Assembly (NCBI RefSeq): GCF_048593165.1
Contig: NZ_CP184271.1
DNA: 64,000 bases
Source of the DNA: Pectobacterium sp013449375
Lineage (GTDB): Bacteria > Pseudomonadota > Gammaproteobacteria > Enterobacterales > Enterobacteriaceae
Reading direction: 5' to 3' (one strand)
In this document: piece by piece, positions 36,822-45,673 of the stretch
Numbering within the stretch: position 1 is the first letter of the stretch
How the letters are laid out: every line of letters starts with the position of its first letter
Made by a program: the position numbers and the translations under genes
Notes under the pieces: generated by a model
The model's input: only the letters and a program-made list of their open reading frames with translations
What the model was told of the DNA's origin: nothing
Database searches by the model: none

Positions 36822-37301
36822 TTACCGCAGTATAAAGGCCGTGAACAGAACATCAGTAACGACCTGGTTAGGTTGGCCAGGAACTAATGGTGGGCTTAGC
36901 ACTTGCTTAATTTGCTCTATCAATTTCTGTTTGCCTTGCTCATTAGCAAGGGCAATCGCGTCCTGACGAGACAATAATAATAACAGCCTGCTACGAACCT
37001 CTGGCAGATAATTAGTAAACCGTGTTCGCGTGGCTTCATCGGGCAAACGCAGTGTGAAACCCACATATAGTACACGGTCAGGATCGTTATCTGCATTGAC
37101 GAGATTAACGGTAAAGGTATCCAGCGGCATGAAAACAGGCTCTGGTGGTGGCGGTGCTTCCTGCTCGGCTGTTGCTGCATTTTTCTGATTTAATAGCCAC
37201 CAAGCGGCACCCGCAGCACCAGTCGCAGCGAGAGCAACGATAATCAGTAGTATTAGCCAAATAGACCGTTTACGTCTTGGTCGAACTTGCATATCAGACA
37301 T
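36822..37301 (-). CDS. fliL: flagellar basal body protein FliL
   Basis: FliL (159 residues) is a single-pass inner-membrane protein that rings the stator. A basic N-terminus (RPRRKRS) precedes the TM helix (about 15-38) and periplasmic SPFH-like domain. ATG 37301 is used; a TTG two codons upstream (37307) is possible but has no better ribosome site. It is the first gene of fliLMNOPQR, after a 155-base gap from fliK with a hairpin. Confidence 0.94.
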   Translation of the reverse strand: MSDMQVRPRRKRSIWLILLIIVALAATGAAGAAWWLLNQKNAATAEQEAPPPPEPVFMPLDTFTVNLVNADNDPDRVLYVGFTLRLPDEATRTRFTNYLPEVRSRLLLLLSRQDAIALANEQGKQKLIEQIKQVLSPPLVPGQPNQVVTDVLFTAFILR

Positions 37302-37384
37302 AGCCAAAGAGGGTTCCCGTTACTTATTGATACTTATTACTGGATGAAACCAACAATAAATAAATGCGTAATGTCGATGATTAT

Positions 37385-37422
37385 CCTGCCTATTGCTATG
37401 TTCAATACAGAGAATAGGCAGG
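37385..37422 (-). terminator. stem-loop between fliK and fliL
   Basis: CCTGCCTATT (37385-37394) pairs with AATAGGCAGG (37413-37422), a perfect 10-bp stem with an 18-base loop. There is no T tract on the minus strand, so it may be an attenuator or processing site dividing fliFGHIJK from fliLMNOPQR. Confidence 0.45.
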
Positions 37423-37456
37423 GAAAACCGTGCTAACTTATTCGTTCACTTCATTT

Positions 37457-38794
37457 TCAGGCAAAGATATCAACGCCGTTGACCGATGATGCCATTGAAT
37501 TTAACTGTTCTGGTACATGGAGTAATTCACCCGTGCCTTCTGCTGAATGACCAAATTGCTGCTGATAAGACGGGCCACGGCTATTGCCGTCGTTATTATT
37601 ACTCGCCATTTGCTGTTGCCAGGCAGAGGAATCACTACCTACACTGCTCTGGCCAAGGTTAATTCCGCTTTCTGCCATCGCATTACGCAGGTGGGGCAGT
37701 GCGGCTTCCAGTGCCGAACGAACTTGACTATTTGCAGATGCCAAATGAATCTGTGCCTGATTATCATCAATTTTTAGGCTGATGTGGAGAGCACCTAATT
37801 CCTGCGGGTTTAAACGTAGCTCCGCGGTTTGCTGCCCATTACGGCTAAACATTACTATCTGCTGGCCTAATGCATCTTGCCATTGTGGTGATCCAAACGG
37901 TGCATTCAACTGTGCGCTTGTGGCCTGAGAGGCTGGCGTGGTTGTCCCTACTGATGCGGGGGGAACATGCATGGCTTGCACGACTGGTGCTGTTGTTTGA
38001 GATGCACTATTACCTGATGCGAGAACCTGTTCTGCTCCATTGCGATCGGCAGAAAAAGAGTGGGGTAATGCTTGCGCAAATTTTGCTGCATTATCATCGG
38101 CAGATTCTGCCGTTATTGATGTCTGAGAAGCTAGCTTGGTCGTATAAGGCAAACTGCGTGAGGTATCAGAGTTTTTATCTGATACCGCTGTATTTGGGAC
38201 GGTCAAGGTGTTTAACAAGGTCGTCGCCAGCGTACTTTTGGTATTTTCATCCAAATCGTTTAGTACAGCAGTAGATGCCTCATTCTGACGTTTAGTATCA
38301 ACGAGCGCAGGGATGTTTAATCCCGCATATTGTTCCACCGTCACCAGATTATCCGTAGATGCAGGTGTTTGTGTAGGAAGCGGTGCAGTCTGAAGCATGG
38401 CGAACAATGTTTGTATCGCCGTGTCATCGTCGCTTGTACTAGCACTTTCTTTTTTGTCGAGATCCTTAAATTTCGCCTGCTCAGCCATTTCTGGATTTTG
38501 CTTACCCGCAGTAATCGCGGTACCAGTAAGTGAACTGAATGAAGAGAGCAGGGTATTTAAATCATCACGACTAAGGGATGTCCCTTCTTTCCCCAGCACG
38601 TCTAGCAGAGCGTCTTGGTCTGTTTTATCGAGATTAAGCGTCTTTTTATCCGATGTATCGGTTACTTGCGATATGTGTTTGCTCAACAGATCAACAAAAT
38701 CTTTTGGTAGTTCGCCCTGTGTCAGAAGAGATGCAGAAGAACTGCTTGTATCACTACTGACAGTGGTCGCTATGGGTAACGCGGACAGATTCAT
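37457..38794 (-). CDS. fliK: flagellar hook-length control protein FliK
   Basis: FliK (445 residues) is the molecular ruler that triggers the FlhB switch. It has a long low-complexity Ser/Thr/Gln/Asp-rich N-terminal ruler and a C-terminal hook-length domain (about 310-400) with LRLNPQELGALHISLKIDDNQAQI. The ruler is poorly conserved, as expected. It overlaps fliJ by four bases. Confidence 0.95.
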   Translation of the reverse strand: MNLSALPIATTVSSDTSSSSASLLTQGELPKDFVDLLSKHISQVTDTSDKKTLNLDKTDQDALLDVLGKEGTSLSRDDLNTLLSSFSSLTGTAITAGKQNPEMAEQAKFKDLDKKESASTSDDDTAIQTLFAMLQTAPLPTQTPASTDNLVTVEQYAGLNIPALVDTKRQNEASTAVLNDLDENTKSTLATTLLNTLTVPNTAVSDKNSDTSRSLPYTTKLASQTSITAESADDNAAKFAQALPHSFSADRNGAEQVLASGNSASQTTAPVVQAMHVPPASVGTTTPASQATSAQLNAPFGSPQWQDALGQQIVMFSRNGQQTAELRLNPQELGALHISLKIDDNQAQIHLASANSQVRSALEAALPHLRNAMAESGINLGQSSVGSDSSAWQQQMASNNNDGNSRGPSYQQQFGHSAEGTGELLHVPEQLNSMASSVNGVDIFA

Positions 38795-39237
38795 GATTCT
38801 GCTTTCCTCTGTGAGGCCCGTTGGGCAAATTCATCCATTTGTTTTTGTTCTATTTTGTTTTCTTTGGCAAGTTGTCTTGTCAGTTCGCGATTTTGGAGTT
38901 TCTCAAAAGCATTCAAACGCTGTTGTTTTTCTTGCCAAGTCTTCATTGCTAAATCTAAACGTGATGTCCACTGCAAAAGCTGTTGTCTGTGTTGCTCAAT
39001 TGCATTGTCCAGCGTCCGGATGAATTGTTGATAATTCTGCCAGCTATTATTTGCCATACCAGTAGACATCGTCGAGTTCAATTTTTGACGGTAGTCGTCC
39101 TGATAGTTTAACAGCATATTGAGTTGCTGCTGTGCTTGTAGGTGTGCTTGACGCACTTGTCCCAACTGGCTTGCCGCTTTCTCAACGTCCTTCTGTGCCA
39201 GTTCGCGTAGTGTAACCAGTGGTGACTGGGTTTTCAT
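38791..39237 (-). CDS. fliJ: flagellar export protein FliJ
   Basis: FliJ (148 residues) is an almost continuous antiparallel coiled coil that acts as the central stalk of the FliI ATPase and links it to FlhA. Glu/Gln/Leu heptads run through the whole length. It lies eight bases after fliI. Confidence 0.95.
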   Translation of the reverse strand: MKTQSPLVTLRELAQKDVEKAASQLGQVRQAHLQAQQQLNMLLNYQDDYRQKLNSTMSTGMANNSWQNYQQFIRTLDNAIEQHRQQLLQWTSRLDLAMKTWQEKQQRLNAFEKLQNRELTRQLAKENKIEQKQMDEFAQRASQRKAES

Positions 39238-39245
39238 CTGCTCTC

Positions 39246-40616
39246 CTACTCGTTACGAGGGAAAATAGTGTGCAACGCCTGGCAAGATTCTTCGTAGCTA
39301 CTTTTTTCAAACATCCCCTGCTGCAAGAAAGCTTCCAAATGTGGATAGAGCCGAATGGCTCTGTCGAGCATAGGATCACTGCCTGCGGCGTAGGCACCAA
39401 CACTGACTAAATCACGGTTACGTTGGTAACTGGATAATAACTGCTTAAACTGCCTTACAGAAGCATAGTGGTTTTCATCGATCAACGCGGTCATTGCACG
39501 GCTAATTGAGGCTTCAATATCTATTGCCGGATAATGACCTGATTCCGCCAATTGGCGTGACAACACGATGTGCCCATCAAGAATAGCACGAGCTGAGTCA
39601 GCGATGGGATCTTGCTGATCGTCACCTTCCGTTAGAACAGTATAGAAGGCGGTAACAGAACCACCTCCATGAATACCATTTCCTGCGCGTTCTACCAGCG
39701 CGGGTAATTTGGCGAAGACAGAGGGAGGGTATCCCTTGGTCGCCGGTGGTTCGCCAATGGCTAAAGCAATTTCACGTTGCGCCATAGCGTAACGCGTGAG
39801 CGAATCCATGATGAGTAGAACGTGATACCCGCGATCGCGAAAATCTTCTGCAATACGCGTGGCATACGCCGCCCCTTGCATTCTTAATAATGGAGACACA
39901 TCCGCTGGCGCAGCAATAACGACGGAACGCGCACGCCCCTCTGTACCTAAAATATTCTCGATAAAATCTTTTACTTCTCGGCCACGTTCGCCGATAAGGC
40001 CGACAACGATGACGTCAGCCTGAGTATAGCGCGCCATCATCCCCAGCAGCACACTTTTACCTACCCCAGAACCAGCAAACAGACCCATTCGCTGCCCACG
40101 GCCTACGGTGAGCAGGGCGTTGATGGCACGGACACCCACGTCCAGAACACTTTCGATGGGTGTTCTCTGTAATGGGTTGAACGGTGGTGTAATCAGCGGT
40201 GCACGATAGCCTGTATCCGGTGCAGGTAAACCGTCCAGCGGTTTTGCGCTACCATCCAGCACTCGACCAAGTAGTTCGGGGCCTAGTGGTAATTGTTTTC
40301 CCTGACTGCTGCTGTCTTGACCGACGCGGGCATAAACACGTGCGCCGGGGGTAATACCTTCAACTTCTTCCAGCGGCATGAGAAAGAGTTTTTGCCCGTT
40401 GAAGCCGACCACTTCGCTTTCGATTTCTTCAACCTGAGAACCATTCTGCCGTTCGATGAGACAGGTGGCCCCCAGTGGCATATGCAGCCCTGTCGCTTCC
40501 AATACCAAACCTGTTGCCCGGGTTAAACGGCCGTAACGACGCACCGACGGTGTGTCGTCAATACGCTTCTCAAATGAATCAAGAGAAGAAAGCCAGCGTC
40601 CGAGGCGTGAAGTCAT
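39246..40616 (-). CDS. fliI: flagellum-specific ATPase FliI
   Basis: FliI (456 residues) is the F1-beta-like export ATPase. Walker A is AGSGVGKS, Walker B is VLLIMDSLTRYA, and the family segment ERGREVKDFIE is present. The start at 40616 gives MTSRLGRWLSSLDSFE, matching E. coli length (457). An ATG immediately upstream at 40619 would add one Met. The start overlaps the fliH stop. Confidence 0.97.
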   Translation of the reverse strand: MTSRLGRWLSSLDSFEKRIDDTPSVRRYGRLTRATGLVLEATGLHMPLGATCLIERQNGSQVEEIESEVVGFNGQKLFLMPLEEVEGITPGARVYARVGQDSSSQGKQLPLGPELLGRVLDGSAKPLDGLPAPDTGYRAPLITPPFNPLQRTPIESVLDVGVRAINALLTVGRGQRMGLFAGSGVGKSVLLGMMARYTQADVIVVGLIGERGREVKDFIENILGTEGRARSVVIAAPADVSPLLRMQGAAYATRIAEDFRDRGYHVLLIMDSLTRYAMAQREIALAIGEPPATKGYPPSVFAKLPALVERAGNGIHGGGSVTAFYTVLTEGDDQQDPIADSARAILDGHIVLSRQLAESGHYPAIDIEASISRAMTALIDENHYASVRQFKQLLSSYQRNRDLVSVGAYAAGSDPMLDRAIRLYPHLEAFLQQGMFEKSSYEESCQALHTIFPRNE

Positions 40617-41341
40617 CATAGCTCTCCCGGTGCGGCTAAACGGCAAAGCTCATGCCAGCGTGTTGCCAGGCTGGCATCCAGATCGCCTTCTTCCGCACTA
40701 ACCTTACAGCCACCAGGGTGAAGTTGGCTGTCGGCAAGCAATCTCCAGCCATGCAAGCTGAGTGTCGGGCCCAAATACTGCTCTACGCGTTCCAAATCTG
40801 AAGGGTGAACGCGCAACTGTGTTTTCCCCGAAAACATCGGTTCTTGCTGAATCAGTTGCTGTATCTGACCGAGCAGCGCATTACCGTCGCAAACTGGAGG
40901 TTGCCCCAAAATCTGCTTAGCGGCAGTCAGAGCCAACTGCATCAGACGGGCTGGAATCACACTGTCGAGTGTATCCAGCGTCTGCTGAAATTCGGTGACC
41001 ATATTTTGCATCTGTTCGATGATCGGTTGCTGCTGCTGTAGGGCATTCTGCAAACCCTGCTGTTGCCCCTTGGCTAAACCTTCCTGATAGCCTGCGTCAT
41101 AGCCTTGTTGGTGCCCTTGAGCAAAACCTGTTTCTCGCGCTTGCTGCATCGTGCTTTCACGCAGGGAAGCTAACTCGTCCTCAGCGGCTGAAAGAGCGCT
41201 TTCTTCAGTAAAACGCTCCATGTCAGGCAGCTCAGGCTCGTTATTGACCTGATAGCTTGGTAGGACTGGATTCGAAACGGGTTCGGCCAGATCGTTGAGC
41301 TTCCAGGGCTGCCAAGCCAGGTTCTTGGGGCCGTTAGACAT
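40616..41341 (-). CDS. fliH: flagellar ATPase regulator FliH
   Basis: FliH (241 residues) anchors and regulates FliI. The N-terminus (LAWQPWKLNDL) resembles E. coli LPWKTWTPDDL and binds FliN/FlhA. A coiled-coil region with Gxxx(G/A)-type repeats (GFAQGHQQGYDAGYQEGLAKG, about 79-100) is followed by the FliI-binding domain. The start at 41341 is used rather than 41359, giving the family N-terminus and an eight-base overlap with fliG. Confidence 0.95.
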   Translation of the reverse strand: MSNGPKNLAWQPWKLNDLAEPVSNPVLPSYQVNNEPELPDMERFTEESALSAAEDELASLRESTMQQARETGFAQGHQQGYDAGYQEGLAKGQQQGLQNALQQQQPIIEQMQNMVTEFQQTLDTLDSVIPARLMQLALTAAKQILGQPPVCDGNALLGQIQQLIQQEPMFSGKTQLRVHPSDLERVEQYLGPTLSLHGWRLLADSQLHPGGCKVSAEEGDLDASLATRWHELCRLAAPGEL

Positions 41342-42326
41342 AAGCATCCTCGCCGCCACCGATAATCATTTCGCCGCTGTCTGCCAGACGACGAACGATA
41401 AGCAGAATGGCTTTCTGTTCGCTTTCGACCTGAGACATACGTACCGGGCCGCGAGTCGAGAGGTCGTCGCGAAGAATTTCTGCTGCACGCTGAGACATGT
41501 TGCGCAGGAATTTCTCGCGTAAAGGCTCTTCGGCACCTTTCAATGCCAACAGCAGAGACTCGGACTCGACTTCTTGCAGAAGACGCTGGATGCTGCGGTC
41601 GTCCACGTCCACCAGGTTTTCGAACAGGAACATTTCGTCGATGATTTTCTGTGCCAATTCGCCATCGAACTCGCGTACGGCATCAATAACCGCTTCTTCC
41701 TGCTGTGTTTTCATCAGGTTGATAATTTCAGCCGCAGTACGAACACCACCCATCTTGCTGCGTTTGAGGTTCTGGCCATCCAGCAAGCCATTCAGAACGT
41801 CTGTCAATTCTGCCAGTGCGGAAGGCTGAACACCACCGAAGGTTGCAATACGCAGCATAACGTCATGGCGCAGCCGTTCGTCAAACAACGCTAAGATATC
41901 GGCAGCCTGAGCGCGTTTCAGGTGTACCAGAATGGTTGCGATAATCTGTGGGTGTTCGTCGCGGATAAGGTCTGCGGCAATCTGCGGTTCCATAAAGTTG
42001 AGCGTTTCCATCCCACTGGATGTTTCGCGACTTTCCAGAATATCTTCTAACAGACTAGACGCGCGTTCTTCACCAAGCGCTTTGACAAGCACTGAACGAA
42101 GATAGTCGCTGGCATTCACGCTGAGCGCGGCATATTGTTCTGAATCTGCCTCAAATTCTCGCAGGATTTCGAGTAACTGCTGCTGTGATACTTGCCGCAT
42201 GTTCGCCATTGCAGAACTGAGATGTTGTACTTCTTTGGTCGAAAGATGAGTAAATACCTCTGCGGCGCGGTCTTCACCAATAGTCATCAATAAGATGGCG
42301 CTTTTTTCGGTTCCAGTCAGGTTCAT
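41334..42326 (-). CDS. fliG: flagellar motor switch protein FliG
   Basis: FliG (330 residues) is the C-ring torque protein contacting MotA. Three armadillo-like domains are present, with the EHPQ motif in RDEHPQIIATILVHL and the charged torque helix near KALGEERASSLL through C-terminal DDRSIQRLLQEVESESLL. It overlaps fliF by four bases. Confidence 0.97.
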   Translation of the reverse strand: MNLTGTEKSAILLMTIGEDRAAEVFTHLSTKEVQHLSSAMANMRQVSQQQLLEILREFEADSEQYAALSVNASDYLRSVLVKALGEERASSLLEDILESRETSSGMETLNFMEPQIAADLIRDEHPQIIATILVHLKRAQAADILALFDERLRHDVMLRIATFGGVQPSALAELTDVLNGLLDGQNLKRSKMGGVRTAAEIINLMKTQQEEAVIDAVREFDGELAQKIIDEMFLFENLVDVDDRSIQRLLQEVESESLLLALKGAEEPLREKFLRNMSQRAAEILRDDLSTRGPVRMSQVESEQKAILLIVRRLADSGEMIIGGGEDAYV

Positions 42327-44020
42327 AGTTCGTTACTCATCCATTGACGAATGACCAGAGCGACAACGCGTGGGTCGTTCTCTGCCAGTTCACGTATGCG
42401 GTTACTTTGCATTTCTGCATTGACACGTTGTTGCGATTTCCGCTGTTGTTCAACTTCCGAGCTACTCAGGTTGACCATAACATCGTTGTCTGCACTTTGA
42501 GACAGAGTAGCCGCTGCCAGTGCCGCTTCTTGCTGCTGTGCTTTTCTCTGCAATTGTGGACGAACCAGTTTACGCCACAGGATCCAAGCAACGATAAGCA
42601 CTAGCAACCAGCGACCCGCTTCCATCAGGAGATCGAAGAATGCCTGTTTTTGCCAGAAGGGGAGTTCGCCAGAACCGTCGGTGCTGTCCATAAATGGCGT
42701 ATTCACGACATTTAATGTATCACCGCGTTCAGCAGAAAAGCCCATAGCTTCACGTGCTACTGTTTCAATCTGTTTGATCTGCTCTTCCGTCAGTGCAACT
42801 GGTTTGCCATCTGCACCAGGAGGCTGGTAGTTAACAATAACGGCCGCAGACAAGCGCTTTACACCACCTGTGCTGTGTTTGGTATGTAAAATCGTCTTGT
42901 CGACTTCATAGTTGGTTGTTGCATCATTGCGAACGTTTGATGTTTGAATAACGGTATTTGCATTTGCCGCATTGTTTTGGTTCTGCTGGCCAGCCTGATT
43001 GTTAGCATTAGCATTATTTGGCGGTGTTGCGATAGGCGCTGTAGGCGCTGGTGTAGGTTGATTGGTTAATGCGCCTGGAACGCCGCCGACATTCGGGCCT
43101 CCTCTTTGCTCACTTTGGCTGGTTTGCTGAGAGCGAACTGCCGCTTTATCTGGCGGTTGGTTGGGTTGGTACTGCTCGTCAGTTTGTTCGCGGGCAGAGA
43201 AATCAATTTGTGCGGTGACCTGGGCATGTACATTACCCATACCAACCATCGGCGCGATGATTGACTCTATGCGGCGTTGGTACATCGCCTCAACTTCGTT
43301 GCTGTATTTAAGCTGTGCGGCATTCAGATCGCGGCCGCTGCCGCCAGCCTGAGTTAATAGACGCCCAGTTTGATCAACGACTGTAACATTATCTGGTGGA
43401 AGGCCAGCAACACTGCTGGAAACCATATAAACGATGGAATTGATTTGTCCTTCATCTAATGCCCGACCCGGCTGTAATGTCAGGGTGACGGAAGAAGAGG
43501 GGGCTTTTTGCTCACGAACGAACAGTGAAGGCTTCGGTATAGCAAGATGAACTCGCGCATTCTGAACGGGGCCGAGCGTTTCTATCGTTCTGGACAGTTC
43601 ACCTTCCAGCGCACGCTGGTAATTAATCTGTTCGCTGAATTGGCTGATGCCAAATTTTTCCTGGTCGAGCAATTCGAAGCCAACTGCGCCGCCTTTTGGC
43701 AGCCCCAATTGAGCAAGTCGGAGTCGGGTCTCATAGACATTTGCAGCGGGAATCATAATCGCCCCGCCATTTTCCGCAAATCGATAAGGGATATTCAGCT
43801 TTGTTAATTCGCTGACAATCGCACCGCCGTCCCGGTCATTGATGTTGCTATAGAGAACCCGATAATCAGGACCTTTGGCCCATAGCGTTAAAGCCACGAC
43901 AATGGCAATGGCTGCAGCTGCTGCAATCAGTAGCGGAATCTTCGGATTGGCGCGTAACCGGTTGAGTATTTCGCCAAAGCTATTTTTACCGGTAGCGGCG
44001 CCGGTTAATGAGGCGTTCAT
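42323..44020 (-). CDS. fliF: flagellar MS-ring protein FliF
   Basis: FliF (565 residues) forms the MS ring in the inner membrane. TM1 is at about 28-48 and TM2 at about 460-480. The periplasmic ring-building motifs lie between, with an Asn/Gln/Pro-rich insertion (about 300-355). The cytoplasmic tail (RELAENDPRVVALVIRQWMSNEL) is the FliG-binding segment. It is the first gene of fliFGHIJK and is divergent from fliE. Confidence 0.97.
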   Translation of the reverse strand: MNASLTGAATGKNSFGEILNRLRANPKIPLLIAAAAAIAIVVALTLWAKGPDYRVLYSNINDRDGGAIVSELTKLNIPYRFAENGGAIMIPAANVYETRLRLAQLGLPKGGAVGFELLDQEKFGISQFSEQINYQRALEGELSRTIETLGPVQNARVHLAIPKPSLFVREQKAPSSSVTLTLQPGRALDEGQINSIVYMVSSSVAGLPPDNVTVVDQTGRLLTQAGGSGRDLNAAQLKYSNEVEAMYQRRIESIIAPMVGMGNVHAQVTAQIDFSAREQTDEQYQPNQPPDKAAVRSQQTSQSEQRGGPNVGGVPGALTNQPTPAPTAPIATPPNNANANNQAGQQNQNNAANANTVIQTSNVRNDATTNYEVDKTILHTKHSTGGVKRLSAAVIVNYQPPGADGKPVALTEEQIKQIETVAREAMGFSAERGDTLNVVNTPFMDSTDGSGELPFWQKQAFFDLLMEAGRWLLVLIVAWILWRKLVRPQLQRKAQQQEAALAAATLSQSADNDVMVNLSSSEVEQQRKSQQRVNAEMQSNRIRELAENDPRVVALVIRQWMSNEL

Positions 44021-44280
44021 ACTCTATCTCTGCTTGGTTGTTGAACGATATACTTAACGTTGTGACGTGACAAAACAGAACTCCCTGATTGCGCAATCAA
44101 TAAAACATTTCGCCTACATTTGTGGGCATGTCATTATTTTCCGTAAAAGAAAAATCGATGGGCCGATAAGGTGGCATTTTTCACGCTAATTACCTCATTT
44201 AGACTAAGCATGGTGTGATAGGGTATCGCTGTCATAATTGTATATGAAAAAGCCTAATTAACATGGTTTAGTGAGGTATT

Positions 44281-44595
44281 ATGTCGGTTCAAGGTATTGA
44301 TGGCGTGTTACAGCAAATGCAGGTCAAAGCCCTGCAGGCAGCGGGTACGCCAATAGCCAGACCATCGGTAGAACCTGGTTTCGCCAGTGAGTTGAAGGCA
44401 GCGATCGATAAGATCAGCGACACGCAACAAACGGCTCGTACGCAGGCTGAAAAATTTACTCTGGGTGTACCGGGTGTAGCATTGAATGACGTGATGGTGG
44501 ATTTGCAGAAGTCATCTATTTCAATGCAGATGGGCATTCAGGTACGCAATAAACTGGTCTCTGCGTACCAGGAAGTGATGAATATGTCCGTTTGA
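44281..44595 (+). CDS. fliE: flagellar hook-basal body protein FliE
   Basis: FliE (104 residues) adapts the MS ring to the rod. It has the family core FASELKAAIDKISDTQ and C-terminal SISMQMGIQVRNKLVSAYQEVMNM. It is transcribed divergently from fliF; the 260-base gap should hold both class II promoters, which I cannot delimit by eye. Confidence 0.96.
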   Translation: MSVQGIDGVLQQMQVKALQAAGTPIARPSVEPGFASELKAAIDKISDTQQTARTQAEKFTLGVPGVALNDVMVDLQKSSISMQMGIQVRNKLVSAYQEVMNMSV

Positions 44596-44799
44596 TGTCG
44601 CCTCATGGCATCAGGCTGTAATTATCAACGTTGTTGTGCGCGATCTCACGGTTAATACGGATGAGGTTGTGCACAATCTTTATTTTTTTCTGGTTTCCCG
44701 CCTGTTTCTTCTCGGTTTTCAAACTCATTAATCTTCAGCCTTTTTAACGTCTACAGACTTCGTTCTACCGATAGCCTGTCATGTCGATTAAAAACAGCC

Positions 44800-44827
44800 A
44801 AAAAAAACGCCTCAACAATAGAGGCGT
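44800..44827 (-). terminator. intrinsic terminator of fliDST
   Basis: ACGCCTC (44807-44813), 7-base loop, GAGGCGT (44821-44827). Read on the minus strand it ends in a T8 tract. It lies about 30 bases after the fliT stop. Confidence 0.8.
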
Positions 44828-44856
44828 GGCGAGATCGGTATACCTATAACACAGTG

Positions 44857-45237
44857 CTATGAATGTGTTTCATCAGGTAAAGCACCACCAGGTAGCAGTC
44901 GCTGCCCTGCAAATTCGCTATAAGTGGTATTAATTGACTTTTGCTTCAGTGACTGCCCCATTAACGAACTTAACTCGTCCATCCGCTTCTGCAGAAGTTG
45001 TTTTACTTTTGCTTCATTATCCATCACTTCCTGCAAAATTTGTCGCAGATGCAGACGCATCACACTGTCAATTTCGTCAGGAATGGGCGTGTTCACTAAG
45101 CCTTCAACGGACTGAACATAAACAATCTCTTGTTCAACCAACGTATCCCATTGACCGGTGATGGCCAAATGGAGAATTTTTTGACTCAAAGACAAAAGTT
45201 GTTGGTAATCTTTTAGAAGCCGATGGGGGGAGGCCAT
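44857..45237 (-). CDS. fliT: flagellar chaperone FliT
   Basis: FliT (126 residues) is the export chaperone of FliD; in Salmonella it also antagonises FlhDC. It is wholly helical, with VEQEIVYVQSVEGLV and VKQLLQKRMDELSSLMG. Its start overlaps the fliS stop by one base. Confidence 0.92.
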   Translation of the reverse strand: MASPHRLLKDYQQLLSLSQKILHLAITGQWDTLVEQEIVYVQSVEGLVNTPIPDEIDSVMRLHLRQILQEVMDNEAKVKQLLQKRMDELSSLMGQSLKQKSINTTYSEFAGQRLLPGGALPDETHS

Positions 45238-45650
45238 TAACGTACTTCCTGCTCTGGTTTGTAATTAGGACCGATTTGCCGCCAAGCATCAGCGATATTT
45301 TCCAATAACACTTCAACTTCTTCTATCGCTTTAGGGTCGTTATGTAAATTGGCAATCAGCAACCGCTGAGACATGTAGTCATACAAGGCTGATAGGTTTT
45401 CAACCAGTTCTCCGCCTCTTTCCATGTCTAATCCAGCCTTCAATCCATTAGTAATAATATTGATTGCTTTAGATAACGCCATGCCTTTTCCGGGAATGTC
45501 GCCTTGCTCCATAAGGATGCGTGCGCGGATCATCGCACTGCGCGCACCATCAAATAGCATGACGATAAGCTGGTGAGGGCTAGCGCTCATCACACTACTC
45601 TCAAGGCCTACCTGAGCATAGGCTTGACTGCCTTTCATGTTGTACATCAC
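45237..45650 (-). CDS. fliS: flagellin chaperone FliS
   Basis: FliS (137 residues) is the cytosolic chaperone of FliC. It has the family N-terminus YAQVGLESSVMSASPHQLIVMLFDGA and a four-helix core. It lies 23 bases after fliD. Confidence 0.97.
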   Translation of the reverse strand: MMYNMKGSQAYAQVGLESSVMSASPHQLIVMLFDGARSAMIRARILMEQGDIPGKGMALSKAINIITNGLKAGLDMERGGELVENLSALYDYMSQRLLIANLHNDPKAIEEVEVLLENIADAWRQIGPNYKPEQEVR

Positions 45651-45673
45651 GTTACCTATCTTTAATCGAAAAT

